From positions 62,001-126,000 of IMG/VR virus record IMGVR_UViG_3300020203_000008: 64,000 nucleotides of DNA; one strand, written 5' to 3'. The notes beneath the pieces are model-generated. The model ran no database searches, had not been told where the DNA came from, and worked only from the letters and a program-made list of their open reading frames with translations. The position numbers and the translations under genes are program-made. This document shows, one piece after another, positions 8,691 to 17,752 of this stretch (the first letter of the stretch is position 1; the number at the start of each line of letters is the position of its first letter). This stretch comes from a virus.

Positions 8691-8974
8691 TGCAGCCAGT
8701 CCTGAATGAAGTTTTAGCACGCAGAAGGGATCGAGGAATTGCTATTATGCTCGGTCTTAAAGAAAGGGAATGCGATCAGTTTCTGCCCCGTGAGGTTAGC
8801 GTAAAGCTCCGCAAGGCCGTACTAGATCAGTTTAATGAATTTTACGATCTTTGTGTTGATGTCATCAGATCTCTAGATACCGGCGAAAACATTATCAATG
8901 AACACTACTTGAATAGACTTGAAGAGAAAATTGATGCTATCCACGATAGCTTGCAGCAAGTGCCGAAAGACTAA
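8690..8974 (+). CDS. Small helical protein in head-tail joining block
   Basis: A 94-residue, charged and almost entirely helical protein (for example VLDQFNEFYDLCVDVIRSLD). It overlaps the genes on both sides by one base, so it is translationally coupled in the head-tail joining group. No family is recognised. Confidence 0.6.
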   Translation: MQPVLNEVLARRRDRGIAIMLGLKERECDQFLPREVSVKLRKAVLDQFNEFYDLCVDVIRSLDTGENIINEHYLNRLEEKIDAIHDSLQQVPKD

Positions 8975-9765
8975 TGGCGACTAATCCAGCAATTAACTCC
9001 GTCATAACCAGGACCAAATTTGTTCTTTCTGAGCGCATAGCGACCAAAGTCAGGGCTGCTGTAGCTGAGGCAGTCACTAAAGGTGGTGCCAGTGAGAGGT
9101 TGACTCAGTTTGGTGATGGGCTGTCTAGTTCTATTGGCGGCAGAGCAGGGAAGAGTTCTCTTGCTAATGCCCATAGGGACGTAGCTGCTGGAATGCAGCA
9201 GGCGGTCCTTGCTTCTTATGCTCAGAGGGTCACCGCTCGGAAGCGCATTAAGGAACCTTACCGGGTTGGTCAGAATCGATTTTCTGGTGGAGCCTTGCGA
9301 CGTGCTTTGAAGAGCGAAAATATGGTTTCTGCCAATCACGATGGTATTGCTTTTGTTAACAAGGACATCCTGGATGCTGAAGCTAGGCACTGGTATAGAC
9401 TTAACTATGGTGCCGGTGCCAGGGGTGCCACGAACAACGCCAAGTCCTATCGACTAAAGCTTTTCGGTTCTACGATCTCACAGATCTCTGACCCCGGTGG
9501 CCCTAGTGGCGCGTTCAAGATGCCACGAGGTATCTGGGGTGGTAATGAGTCAGCGAAGGGTGCTGGTTTCCCTGCTGGTTTCTATCCAACAGGAGTATCG
9601 CTGGTTGTACCGACACAAGGTATTGCTGCACGCAGATACTTGGATGCTGGTCTGGCGTATCTCGCTAAGAATCTCGGGCCTCGTTATGAAGAACTGCTTG
9701 ACGAGTGGATTGACCAAGCCGAACGAGGTAAGGGTCCATTAAGCAAGACGGTCCATATCAAATAA
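8974..9765 (+). CDS. Head-tail joining or tail completion protein, unknown
   Basis: A 263-residue basic protein. The N-terminal third is helical and Ala/Lys/Arg rich; the middle contains FSGGALRRALKSENMVSANH and GIAFVNKDILDAEARHW, in the style of tail-completion proteins that repeat 'residue-level beta hairpin then aromatic-rich loop'. It is the last gene before a 117-base gap and the tail tube. Function is inferred from place only. Confidence 0.5.
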   Translation: MATNPAINSVITRTKFVLSERIATKVRAAVAEAVTKGGASERLTQFGDGLSSSIGGRAGKSSLANAHRDVAAGMQQAVLASYAQRVTARKRIKEPYRVGQNRFSGGALRRALKSENMVSANHDGIAFVNKDILDAEARHWYRLNYGAGARGATNNAKSYRLKLFGSTISQISDPGGPSGAFKMPRGIWGGNESAKGAGFPAGFYPTGVSLVVPTQGIAARRYLDAGLAYLAKNLGPRYEELLDEWIDQAERGKGPLSKTVHIK

Positions 9766-9814
9766 ACGTTCTGCTTGCCGATAGATACTAGGAGCGCAGG
9801 CATTGGAATGCACT

Positions 9815-9830
9815 GGATACTGAGGTATCC
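9815..9830 (+). promoter_or_regulatory. Perfect hairpin in the leader of the tail tube gene
   Basis: GGATAC at 9815-9820 pairs perfectly with GTATCC at 9825-9830 around TGAG. It lies in the 117-base gap 9766-9882, which has no coding signal that I can see. There is no T tract, so it is more likely an mRNA structure (processing or stability) than a terminator. Confidence 0.5.
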
Positions 9831-9882
9831 GCCCTGGGATTGAGCTATCGGGTCTGCGGCCTACTATTCAGGAGTTTTGCTA

Positions 9883-11100
9883 ATGGCAATTAAGTCCGGT
9901 TCGATTCTTCACGACTCTCGCGGTTTCGTTGTAGACCGCATTCAGAGTGGTGGAGTTAGCAACCTTAATATTCCTCTAGAGAAGATCTACGAAACTGGTA
10001 ACTACAGTTCCGTGACGACTCTGCGAGACATCCCAGAGCTTCAGTTCGAGCTGGAGTCCCTCGATGTCTCTACGGAGACGGAAGCTCTTATTAACGGCCT
10101 AGACCCAGCGACTGTGACCACTGGCCAGAAGTTGGACTTCATCAACTCGCTACCGATGGACATTGTTTCTCCATTCAAGGCGGGTAACGGGGCGTTCAAC
10201 ATCGTTAAGGGTATCGTTATCCCTTATCTCAGTCTGGACTCGGTTACCTATCGTTTCGGTGTTCGTCAGAACTCGACTCAGACCTTCAGCCTCCGGGGTG
10301 ACTCTCTCTACTACATCCCTGGTACTCCGAAGATCCAAGAGTTCACCATTACTGCTGGTGCTAACCAGGTTTATGCCTTTGCTAACACCGCTATTGCTTA
10401 CACAGAAACTGGTACCACGCTATACGCCCTAAGCGTTTGCGCCAAGAACACCTCCACCGGGATCTTTAAGCGTCTCTTCTTCGGAGACGACTTTACGAAT
10501 ACCCCTGCCAACGTTACCGTCCTTGCTAATCTCTTTACTCAGGGTTACAACAGGCTCCACGTAACCTACGGAACCGCTACCGCTGCAACATATAACAGCA
10601 CGGTTCACCAGGGAGCGACCGTTAAGCCGGGTGCTGTTCGTGGTAAGGACGTATGTGTTTACGTTTCTGATGGTGCAGCCACTCCGACTCTCCTTCGTTG
10701 GACTGGTATTCAGACCTTTGAAGCAACTCGATCGGTGAACCTTGAGGCAGATGAGGAACTCTGTAACACCCACTACGTGTCTTATGACTACGACATAGCT
10801 GAGGTTAAGGGAACCATCGGTCTTAAGCCATTCAATTACACCGATCTGTTTGACAAGATCGCACAGGTTTCTAATGTGAGTACCAGTGTTATTGCTGGTC
10901 CATATTCTTCGGCTGCCCTTGAGATTCTCGTGAAGATCAAGGATCCGGACACTGGTGTAACCCTGAAGACTATCGATATCCCGGACGCTAGGTTCACGCT
11001 CCCGGCCATTCAGCCTCGGGCTAATACCAAGCTAGAGACTACCTTCAATTGGGAGTCTGACTCTGGAACGATGTACGTATACAGGGGTGACAAGCCCTGA
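9883..11100 (+). CDS. Major tail (tube) protein, probable
   Basis: A 405-residue protein starting at ATG 9883, with GGAG at 9871-9874; a TTG at 9877 is less likely. It is beta-rich and Thr/Ser/Asn/Gly rich, lies just before the frameshifted chaperone pair and the tape measure, and is flanked on both sides by structured noncoding gaps, as for a highly expressed structural gene. At 405 residues it is longer than a minimal tube subunit (about 200-250), so an additional surface domain is likely. The C-terminal part TKLETTFNWESDSGTMYVY may be the tube strand edge. Confidence 0.7.
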   Translation: MAIKSGSILHDSRGFVVDRIQSGGVSNLNIPLEKIYETGNYSSVTTLRDIPELQFELESLDVSTETEALINGLDPATVTTGQKLDFINSLPMDIVSPFKAGNGAFNIVKGIVIPYLSLDSVTYRFGVRQNSTQTFSLRGDSLYYIPGTPKIQEFTITAGANQVYAFANTAIAYTETGTTLYALSVCAKNTSTGIFKRLFFGDDFTNTPANVTVLANLFTQGYNRLHVTYGTATAATYNSTVHQGATVKPGAVRGKDVCVYVSDGAATPTLLRWTGIQTFEATRSVNLEADEELCNTHYVSYDYDIAEVKGTIGLKPFNYTDLFDKIAQVSNVSTSVIAGPYSSAALEILVKIKDPDTGVTLKTIDIPDARFTLPAIQPRANTKLETTFNWESDSGTMYVYRGDKP

Positions 11101-11103
11101 TAA

Positions 11104-11134
11104 TTGATCTACTTCGGTAGATAGCTGGTAGAAT
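11104..11134 (+). promoter_or_regulatory. Candidate extended -10 promoter with overlapping hairpin, after tail tube gene
   Basis: TAGAAT at 11129-11134 is preceded by TG (11126-11127) and one base, an extended -10. TTGATC at 11104-11109 is a possible -35 but with a long 19-base spacer. The same stretch contains ATCTAC-TTCG-GTAGAT (11107-11122), a perfect six-bp stem with a TTCG loop. The element could drive the chaperone and tape measure genes. Confidence 0.4.
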
Positions 11135-11177
11135 AAGTGGGTTCATCCGAATCCGCGTGGACTGTGGACGAGGGAAG

Positions 11178-11199
11178 GTGGGGGGCTTCGGCCCCTCAC
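11178..11199 (+). terminator. Strong TTCG-loop hairpin upstream of tail chaperone genes
   Basis: GTGGGGGGC at 11178-11186 pairs with GCCCCTCAC at 11191-11199 (nine pairs, one G-U) closed by the very stable C(TTCG)G loop. No T run follows directly; the next bases are TCAACCTCATTT. It probably attenuates read-through from the tail tube gene or stabilises its mRNA end, lowering expression of the downstream chaperones. Confidence 0.6.
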
Positions 11200-11222
11200 T
11201 CAACCTCATTTAAAGGAGCAAC

Positions 11223-12047
11223 ATGGCTAAGAGTCGTCAGCTAAGTGACCTATATGTGAGGGGAAAGTCTGTCACCATCGATGATGGCGAAGGTACTCCC
11301 GTAGAGGTTTATATTCGTAAGCTTAATCCCATGGAGCACGAGAAGGCTCTCCGTAAGAGTAATGCTGCTCGTGCTCGCGTCATGGCAGCCGTCAAGGACC
11401 CGGATGGCGACGAATACCTCCAGGTCCAGGGTGATGTTTATGACATGGTACCAACCCAGATTGTCAACTACCTCGTTGAAGAAGGTCTAGATGACACTCG
11501 TCTAGTTGCCGAGGCCGAGGAAGAGAACGAGAAGGAATGGAGTGAGGAGGATTACCTCCAGGGTCTTAGGGATTCTTGGAATGATGTCCTGAGTGGACGC
11601 TTACAAGAAGATCCTGAGGATGCAGAAGCTCTGAGGGTTCTCAAAGAGCTTGAGCGGTTTACTACGAAGGTGGATAAGCGGATTGAGAAGGAACGAGAGA
11701 ATCTCCGTTCCGAGCTAGAGCTTCATTCTATCGAGGCCCTTCGGGAAAAGACCGTCGAGACCTTCCTGAAAACCCGAGCAAACCTTCTTTGGCTTTCCGA
11801 GTTCCGTCGTGCTCAGCTTTGGCTGGCAGTTCGTCAGGTTAATGATCACAAGGCTTACTACTTCACCTCTCGTGATGAGGTAGATGAGCTTCCAGAAGAA
11901 GTGCTCACAATTCTAGTTCGTTCATATGCTGAACTAGAGGTGGACACTCTTGAGGGAAAAGACTCGGAGGAGATCCCGGATTCCTCACCCTCGCCCGAGC
12001 AGGGGCCAGTAGCGGAAACGGTAGTCTCCTCTTCCCTCTCGGAGTAA
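11223..12047 (+). CDS. Tail assembly chaperone, short form (gpG-like)
   Basis: A 274-residue, strongly acidic helical protein with AAGGAG ahead of ATG 11223. It lies between tail tube and tape measure, where siphophages encode paired chaperones that coat the tape measure during tail assembly. A canonical slippery heptamer near its end (11954-11960) lets some ribosomes shift to the -1 frame and make a longer product. Residues after about 246 (SEEIPDSSPSP...) are used only in the unshifted form. Confidence 0.85.
   Translation: MAKSRQLSDLYVRGKSVTIDDGEGTPVEVYIRKLNPMEHEKALRKSNAARARVMAAVKDPDGDEYLQVQGDVYDMVPTQIVNYLVEEGLDDTRLVAEAEEENEKEWSEEDYLQGLRDSWNDVLSGRLQEDPEDAEALRVLKELERFTTKVDKRIEKERENLRSELELHSIEALREKTVETFLKTRANLLWLSEFRRAQLWLAVRQVNDHKAYYFTSRDEVDELPEEVLTILVRSYAELEVDTLEGKDSEEIPDSSPSPEQGPVAETVVSSSLSE
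11954..11960 (+). promoter_or_regulatory. Programmed -1 ribosomal frameshift site (GGGAAAA)
   Basis: G-GGA-AAA is read in the frame of the chaperone gene as Gly (11955-11957) and Lys (11958-11960), the X-XXY-YYZ form needed for simultaneous -1 slippage. The -1 frame has a stop at 11951-11953 just upstream and then stays open to 12304. This is the lambda G/GT arrangement; lambda itself uses GGGAAAG. Confidence 0.85.
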
Positions 12048-12304
12048 CAAGTATAGAGGATGTGCCTTGGGATTTAATGAAGGCCATTGAGCATGCTTAC
12101 AGGGTTAATAGTTGGTTTGAACACCTCCTTCCGGAAGAGCAACCCCCGGAGTGGATGTGGCCATACGAGAGCCAGCTAACTCCATGGTTCGAAGAGGTCG
12201 AAAGCAATCGGAAGCAGAAGTATAATGGCGACAGTGGCAGTAGTAGTGGGGGCGACGAAGAAGTTCCTCTAATGGACAATGAGTTGGCTCGCGATAGGCG
12301 TTAA
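11960..12304 (+). CDS. Tail assembly chaperone, -1 frameshift extension (gpT-like)
   Basis: Reached from the upstream gene by -1 frameshift at 11954-11960, it adds about 114 residues to the first 246, giving a fusion near 360 residues. After a Gly/Ser/Leu-rich linker the frame reads SIEDVPWDLMKAIEHAYR and then PPEWMWPYESQL, with a characteristic Pro/Trp-rich gpT-type pattern. A GTG at 12062 could start a separate 80-residue protein, but no ribosome site is correctly spaced, so the frameshift product is preferred. The stop is five bases before the tape measure ATG. Confidence 0.8.
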   Translation, partial: RLGGDPGFLTLARAGASSGNGSLLFPLGVTSIEDVPWDLMKAIEHAYRVNSWFEHLLPEEQPPEWMWPYESQLTPWFEEVESNRKQKYNGDSGSSSGGDEEVPLMDNELARDRR

Positions 12305-12309
12305 GGTGC

Positions 12310-15300
12310 ATGGCTGATAACAATTTCGAATTTGGATTTACGTTCGACTGGTCTCAGCCAGAGCGCTCTACCGAACAGTTTATCCAAAAGGTCCGACGCG
12401 AGCTACAGCGTCTAAATCAGCTCTCTGTCTCGGGTGGTTCTCCGCTTAAGGGGGTTGAGGCTCTAGACTCGTCTACAAAAAAGCTGCTAGAGAGTGGAAG
12501 GCGCGCGAGCAGCTCTGCTACCGGATCTTCTCCTGCGGGTAAGCTGAATGAACAAGAAAAGGCGCGGGCTAGCGGCTTATCGGCCGAAACCAAAGCTCAG
12601 GGTCAGGCTGTTGAGGCGGTCAATGAGCGCCGTAGAGCCATTGATGCTCAAACTCGTCAGGCTGCACTCTTTACCAAACAAGACGCAGCAAATCTTCAGC
12701 AACTCAAGCGAGTCAGAACCCAGAATGCTCTCACTAGTGAGGGCGCTGTTACTGCCGGTGATAATAAGGCAGCAGGGGAACTCGTTGCCGCTAAGCGTCG
12801 TAGAGCCACAGCAGAACAACAGGCTGCTGAGAATGCAGTAAATCCTGGTGACATTAGGGCTAATGCTGAGCTAGCTTCTTCTAAGCGTCGTCGTGCTCTG
12901 CGTGAGAACCTTGCGGCTGAGCGCACTTATACACCTGCTGAAATCCAGGCAACTGGTGATCTCGTTGCGGCTAAGCGTCGTCGCGTTACGAAGGAACAAC
13001 AGGCTGCTGAGGGGGCTATTACTCCACAGGATAGGCAGGCAAGTGCCAATCTAGCGGCCATCAAGCAACGGCGTGTCGCACAGGAACGTGCGATTACAAC
13101 TCGTCAGACGGCTAGTGATCAGGAACTTTTACGAGCTAATGCCGAATCTGTTGTCAATTCTCGTTTGCGTTCGGCTCGTGAGAAGTCGTTTGTTAATGAG
13201 GCTGCTCTTGGCAAGGGTCCAAATGCTGGAACTGCTGCTACTGCTGCGAAGCTTGATGCAGAGAATGCAGTAAATTCGAAGCGAATCCGCGCCCAGCAGC
13301 AGGCTCTTGAAGAAAAGGCTATTGCGAGCGGTCCTGGTGGTAGGACCGGGTTCGTAAATGAGCAGGCCGGAGCACGATCAAGTCAGGCTCTCCTTAATGC
13401 ACAAATCAGAGCCGAGGCTACGCGTAGGCAGGCAGCTAGTTCTGAATATACTTCGGCGGTTGCTTCCACCGCCATCTCTCAGCGTCGTCTGAAGGCCAAG
13501 GTAGATGAGCAAGTAGCGAAGGCAGTTGTTGGAGATAGCGCGACCCTGCAACGCGAAGCAAATGCTGCTGTAGCTAAGAAAACTGCTGCAAACATTAAGT
13601 CTGCCAAAGTAGCGGAAAAGATTCTTGCTAATCAGTCAGGTGAGCTTGACGAGATTGTTCGTGCCAAGGTCGCTAATAAGCGACTCACTGCTGCTATTCA
13701 AGCTCGTGTTAATGCGGAATTGAAGGCTGCCCAGAACACTAATACGGCACCCGGCTCGGCTCAGGGTGGCGGAACCTTGTTCCAGCGTCTCCAATCACGC
13801 TTTGCTCAGCGAGGTAGTGGGCAGGGGGGGCAGGATCTACGTGCTCCTGAAGAGTTCCAGCGTCTCGGTCAGTTCGTTGGATCTAAGGCTCTTACTACCG
13901 GAGCTTTCGCCTTCTCGGGTGCAGCTCTCTTCGGTGTAGTGAATACAATCCAGGCTGCGGTTGAAGAGGCAAACAAGTTCCAGGTGGTTATGGTTTCCGT
14001 GGAACAGCAGTTGATTTCCACAGATCAGGCTGGTCAACTACCACAGTTCCGTAAGGCTATTATAGACATCTCTAATGAGACGGGGGTTGCAGCCTCCGAG
14101 GTTGGTTCCGTTGCATTCCAGTTGAGGGGTGCATTCGGAGACACGGCTAAATCAGTCGCGGAGGCTAGCGCAGCGATTAAGCTCTCTGTCGTTTCTGGTC
14201 TATCGGTAGGAGATATTACTGATAGCCTTACCGCTACTGCATTGTCCTACAAGACTTCGATTAATTCGATTGGTGACTCAGCCCTTGGTATTCAGGAGCG
14301 TACCGGTGTGCTCGCTAAGGAGACCATCCGATTTGTGGCCGATATTGCTCCGGTGGCTAAGCAGGTAGGTCTTAGCCTCAAAGAGATCACGGCTATTGGT
14401 GCGGTTGCTCAGCAGCAGAGTGGTCGTGGTGGTGCTGCATTAGCTGAAGCCTTTGGTCGTATCCTTCCGGAGGTTCAGAAGAGTGGGTCAGCAATCCTTG
14501 AGTTGTATAACTCCACGCCTGCTCTGGCTGGACGTGTTGGCCAAATAGGTAATGCTCTGTCTCAAGGTAATACGGGGACTGTACTTAAGGCTCTTATTGA
14601 TGATTATGGCAAGCTTGATAGAACTACACAGAACTATGTCGTTACTCTACTCGGTGGTCGTCGTGAAGCTGCTTCTCTTATCCCGGTCCTCCGGAATGCC
14701 AGTAAAGTAAACCAACTGATTGCCCAATCGTCTACTGATGCAGGTAAGACGCAGGAGTATTTTGCTAGGGTTCAGAGAACCCTTTCGACTGAGGTTCAGC
14801 GCATCACTCGTGAGTTCCAGAACTTCATCGGAACGCTACTGCGTGCGGGCCTTTCGGACATCTTGAGGGATGTCCTCATCGTGGGAGGGCTTCTTCTCCG
14901 TGTTATCGGTGGGCTGGCCCGTACCTTCCAGTCCCTTAATGAGGTTCTTGGTGGCTTCCCGGTAAAGATTCTCGCCGGAGCGGCAGCAATGGCTTTGCTT
15001 CTTAAGAGTGCAAGAGCTTTGGGTGGACTAAACCTTGTTCAGTCTCTCGGTGGATTCTTTGGAATAGGTTCTCGGGCTGGTGGCCTAGGTGGAGTCCGAG
15101 GAATTGCCGGTCGTGTCGGTAACTTCTTTGGAGCTTCTTCTAATGCTGCACAATCTCAGCGTGCTGCTGCTCAGTCTGCTTCTGCGGCTCGGGGTACCCA
15201 GTTCTCTTCGCTGCTCGGACTCAATCAGGGTGGACTTCAACAGGCTCCGTTAGGTGGCCGACTTGGTGGGATAAACCAATTTGTTCGCGGTCAGTCCAAC

Positions 15301-17751
15301 TTCTTCAATCGAAGTAGTGGATTTGCTAACACAGTCGGTGCTGGTCTTGCTTTCGCTGGTGTTAATGTCCTCTTGGATTCTCGCACTAAGTACCAATCTG
15401 AAGCCTTGGACTGGGCGAACCGGATTCGAAGTGCCGATGAAGATGCTGTTGACAAGATTATTGCCAAGTACAATAAGCAACAAGCCCCGACAAATACTCT
15501 CAAGGACAGTATCAGCGGCAAACTCAATGGACTCCTCCCTGTCGGTGGAGCGCTTCAGGGTCTTGCTGCATTCCTTACTAACGAGGAGTTCCGGGGTGAA
15601 GTAACAACCTTCTTTAGTGGGGGAAAGACCAAGGACGACGTTGTTGAAGATTCTCTCCAGCAAAGACGTGCAGCCAACAATACCGTTCCTCTCTTAGAAG
15701 CATTCAAGAGTGAGTATAAGAAGAGGAATACTGCAAGAATTGTTAAGTTCAAGGAGGTTGTTGATTTTCTACAGAGCGGTCAGTTCGGTGAGGGTAAGAT
15801 TCTTGAGATCTTCAAGGAGCCGGAAGCGGCAGCTAAGCTCACCGGCAAGCAAGCAGCGAAGCAGATTCAAGCTGTTATAGACTTCTTGGGTGACGGTTCA
15901 GATGATGCTGCCAATCAGATCGTTGAAAATTATATCCAGATTCTACAGAGCAACCCGGCTACTCCTAAGAGGCTCTTGAAGAATGTTGTTGCCGCGCTTC
16001 GTGATTCCCAGAAAAAAGCTTCAGATCAAGCTGGACCGACTGGCGCTGATCGCGAGACTCTTGATACATCCAAGGCTCTTTTTGAGGCTGGAGATAAGCC
16101 TCTTAATGAATACATCAAGTCCCTTGATTCTTTTATCTCGGCGCTTAAGACTATAAAAGATCCTAGTGATGATCAAAAGAAGGACCTTGCCCAGAAGCAG
16201 AAGGAGGCTAGGGACGCCCTAACGACTGCGGCGAAGGAACAGAACGATCTCATCAAGTTTGTGGATGAACTTCGTGCTGGCGAAGCTCGTCCAATTGACC
16301 AGCTAAATGCAGCGAGAGGACTACTAAATAATCCCAATCTTACGGCAGAGGGTCAGGTTGAAGCGGCTAAGGGAGTTCTCTCTGCCCAGCAGGATGTGTT
16401 CCTCCAAGCTGTTACTTCTTCGGGCAAAGGCATCGGTAGCGTTATTGCTGATCTACAGGCCGGATTTAAGCCTGACGCCAAGGCACTTGCAGTCATTCGG
16501 AAGCGAGTAGCTGACCTTAATGCTCGTGGTATCAACGTCAGTGTTGATGATATTGTTGCTGGTCAGGCCAAGGGTGCCCGTGAGGAAGTAAACAAGCTTC
16601 TTGATCTTCAGGGTCGTCAGTCTGCCGTGGCGATTGGACCTAATGCTGTCAACCAGGCAGCCCTGTCTCTGCGTACCGCTCAGGCGAAGCTTAAGAATGC
16701 TGCTCCAGGTACAAGTACAATTGAAGCACAGACGGTTGTCCTTGAAGCCCAGAAGGGCTTGAATGATGCTATTAGGACTCAGGCTCGGGCCGTTGAAGAT
16801 GGTTACCAGGCACTCTCTCGGGCCTCGCTTGGGAATCAGAATCCTATTGCCCAGGCCAGGTTCGATATCGCTGGCGCTGATATCGCCACCCGTCGCGCCT
16901 ACGAGGACCAGGATCCAGGTGCCCTAATCCAGGCGCTGGCTACTCGTCGCCAGGCTGGGGTTGCCCTCTTGAAGGCGCAACAGGACATTGACGACGCTTA
17001 TAGGGAACTTCTCAAGAGTCAGACGAACGATCCAATTAAGCAGGCTTACTCAGATATTGTTGCAGCCAGTGTTGCTTTCGACAGAGCTAATGCTCAGAAC
17101 GACCAGGCCGCTGCCTTCCGGGCCTTGGCCCAAAGGAATGAAGCCATCAAGGCAGGGCTTGCTAGCATTAGTGACCTGTACTCTTCCATTAATGAGTTTG
17201 CTACATCCCTCGCCAACTTTAAGGGCGATGCGGTGTCGGCTGCCGAGATCAGTGTCACTGAGGCTACTAGGAAGCTCCAGGAAGCCGTCAGTCAGGATGC
17301 TGGTCAGGCTTCTATTAATCGGGCTCGGGCGGCCCTACAGGATGCTCAGGGGGGTCTCCGGGATTCCAAGCTGAACAAGCAGTTGGACGATATCGACTTT
17401 GCTTTGGAGCTATCCAAGATCTCTGTTAATCAGGCCATTCAGCAGTTAACTGCTCTCCTCCAGATTCCTAATCTAACAGAGGAGCAGACTCGTGGAATTC
17501 TGCGTAAGATCAACTCCCTGAAGCAGGGACTGAGCCAGGATCTCCAGTTTAATCTGCCAACTGAATTGAAGTTGCCTACCCTCTACGAGTCTCGCCGCTT
17601 GAACCAGAGCAATGGGGCTTACCAGGATAATCGAGTTATATCTATTCAGTTGTCTCCGAATACTCCGACAGATCTTAATGCGGCAGTACAGCAGATTGTG
17701 GATGCCGTGAATCAGCCTCCTGTACTCGGATCAAGACCTAGGATTTATTGA
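12310..17751 (+). CDS. Tape measure protein
   Basis: An 1,813-residue protein, the longest in the window, directly after the chaperones. It sets tail length by spanning the tube; at about 0.15 nm per residue this predicts a tail of roughly 270 nm. Residues about 30-470 are Ala/Gln/Arg/Lys-rich helix containing 30-residue repeats. Residues about 525-850 carry the conserved-looking tape measure core (ISNETGVAASEVGSVAFQL, then AAIKLSVVSGLSVGDITDS). Hydrophobic helices follow near residues 855-905 (LIVGGLLLRVIGGLA and ILAGAAAMALLLKSA), which may insert in the membrane during DNA entry. The C-terminal third is again helical. No peptidase domain was recognised. Confidence 0.92.
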   Translation: MADNNFEFGFTFDWSQPERSTEQFIQKVRRELQRLNQLSVSGGSPLKGVEALDSSTKKLLESGRRASSSATGSSPAGKLNEQEKARASGLSAETKAQGQAVEAVNERRRAIDAQTRQAALFTKQDAANLQQLKRVRTQNALTSEGAVTAGDNKAAGELVAAKRRRATAEQQAAENAVNPGDIRANAELASSKRRRALRENLAAERTYTPAEIQATGDLVAAKRRRVTKEQQAAEGAITPQDRQASANLAAIKQRRVAQERAITTRQTASDQELLRANAESVVNSRLRSAREKSFVNEAALGKGPNAGTAATAAKLDAENAVNSKRIRAQQQALEEKAIASGPGGRTGFVNEQAGARSSQALLNAQIRAEATRRQAASSEYTSAVASTAISQRRLKAKVDEQVAKAVVGDSATLQREANAAVAKKTAANIKSAKVAEKILANQSGELDEIVRAKVANKRLTAAIQARVNAELKAAQNTNTAPGSAQGGGTLFQRLQSRFAQRGSGQGGQDLRAPEEFQRLGQFVGSKALTTGAFAFSGAALFGVVNTIQAAVEEANKFQVVMVSVEQQLISTDQAGQLPQFRKAIIDISNETGVAASEVGSVAFQLRGAFGDTAKSVAEASAAIKLSVVSGLSVGDITDSLTATALSYKTSINSIGDSALGIQERTGVLAKETIRFVADIAPVAKQVGLSLKEITAIGAVAQQQSGRGGAALAEAFGRILPEVQKSGSAILELYNSTPALAGRVGQIGNALSQGNTGTVLKALIDDYGKLDRTTQNYVVTLLGGRREAASLIPVLRNASKVNQLIAQSSTDAGKTQEYFARVQRTLSTEVQRITREFQNFIGTLLRAGLSDILRDVLIVGGLLLRVIGGLARTFQSLNEVLGGFPVKILAGAAAMALLLKSARALGGLNLVQSLGGFFGIGSRAGGLGGVRGIAGRVGNFFGASSNAAQSQRAAAQSASAARGTQFSSLLGLNQGGLQQAPLGGRLGGINQFVRGQSNFFNRSSGFANTVGAGLAFAGVNVLLDSRTKYQSEALDWANRIRSADEDAVDKIIAKYNKQQAPTNTLKDSISGKLNGLLPVGGALQGLAAFLTNEEFRGEVTTFFSGGKTKDDVVEDSLQQRRAANNTVPLLEAFKSEYKKRNTARIVKFKEVVDFLQSGQFGEGKILEIFKEPEAAAKLTGKQAAKQIQAVIDFLGDGSDDAANQIVENYIQILQSNPATPKRLLKNVVAALRDSQKKASDQAGPTGADRETLDTSKALFEAGDKPLNEYIKSLDSFISALKTIKDPSDDQKKDLAQKQKEARDALTTAAKEQNDLIKFVDELRAGEARPIDQLNAARGLLNNPNLTAEGQVEAAKGVLSAQQDVFLQAVTSSGKGIGSVIADLQAGFKPDAKALAVIRKRVADLNARGINVSVDDIVAGQAKGAREEVNKLLDLQGRQSAVAIGPNAVNQAALSLRTAQAKLKNAAPGTSTIEAQTVVLEAQKGLNDAIRTQARAVEDGYQALSRASLGNQNPIAQARFDIAGADIATRRAYEDQDPGALIQALATRRQAGVALLKAQQDIDDAYRELLKSQTNDPIKQAYSDIVAASVAFDRANAQNDQAAAFRALAQRNEAIKAGLASISDLYSSINEFATSLANFKGDAVSAAEISVTEATRKLQEAVSQDAGQASINRARAALQDAQGGLRDSKLNKQLDDIDFALELSKISVNQAIQQLTALLQIPNLTEEQTRGILRKINSLKQGLSQDLQFNLPTELKLPTLYESRRLNQSNGAYQDNRVISIQLSPNTPTDLNAAVQQIVDAVNQPPVLGSRPRIY
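12769..13128 (+). repeat. Four 90-bp (30-residue) repeats in the tape measure gene
   Basis: Units start at 12769, 12859, 12949 and 13039. The first three align without gaps and share A-x-x-(E/D)-L-(V/A)-(A/S)-(A/S)-KRRR at the start; the fourth is degenerate (NLAAIKQRRVAQE). A related, shorter unit precedes them. Repeats in a tape measure change tail length by fixed steps. Confidence 0.85.
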
Positions 17752-17752
17752 C

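Noticed and set aside
9840-9867. Promoter TTGAGC-16-TACTAT before the tail tube gene
   Set aside because: The transcript would begin about nine bases before the start codon, inside the ribosome site.
12062-12304. Separate gene from GTG 12062
   Set aside because: The frame opens earlier at 11954 exactly at a slippery heptamer and no well-spaced ribosome site precedes 12062; a frameshift product fits better.
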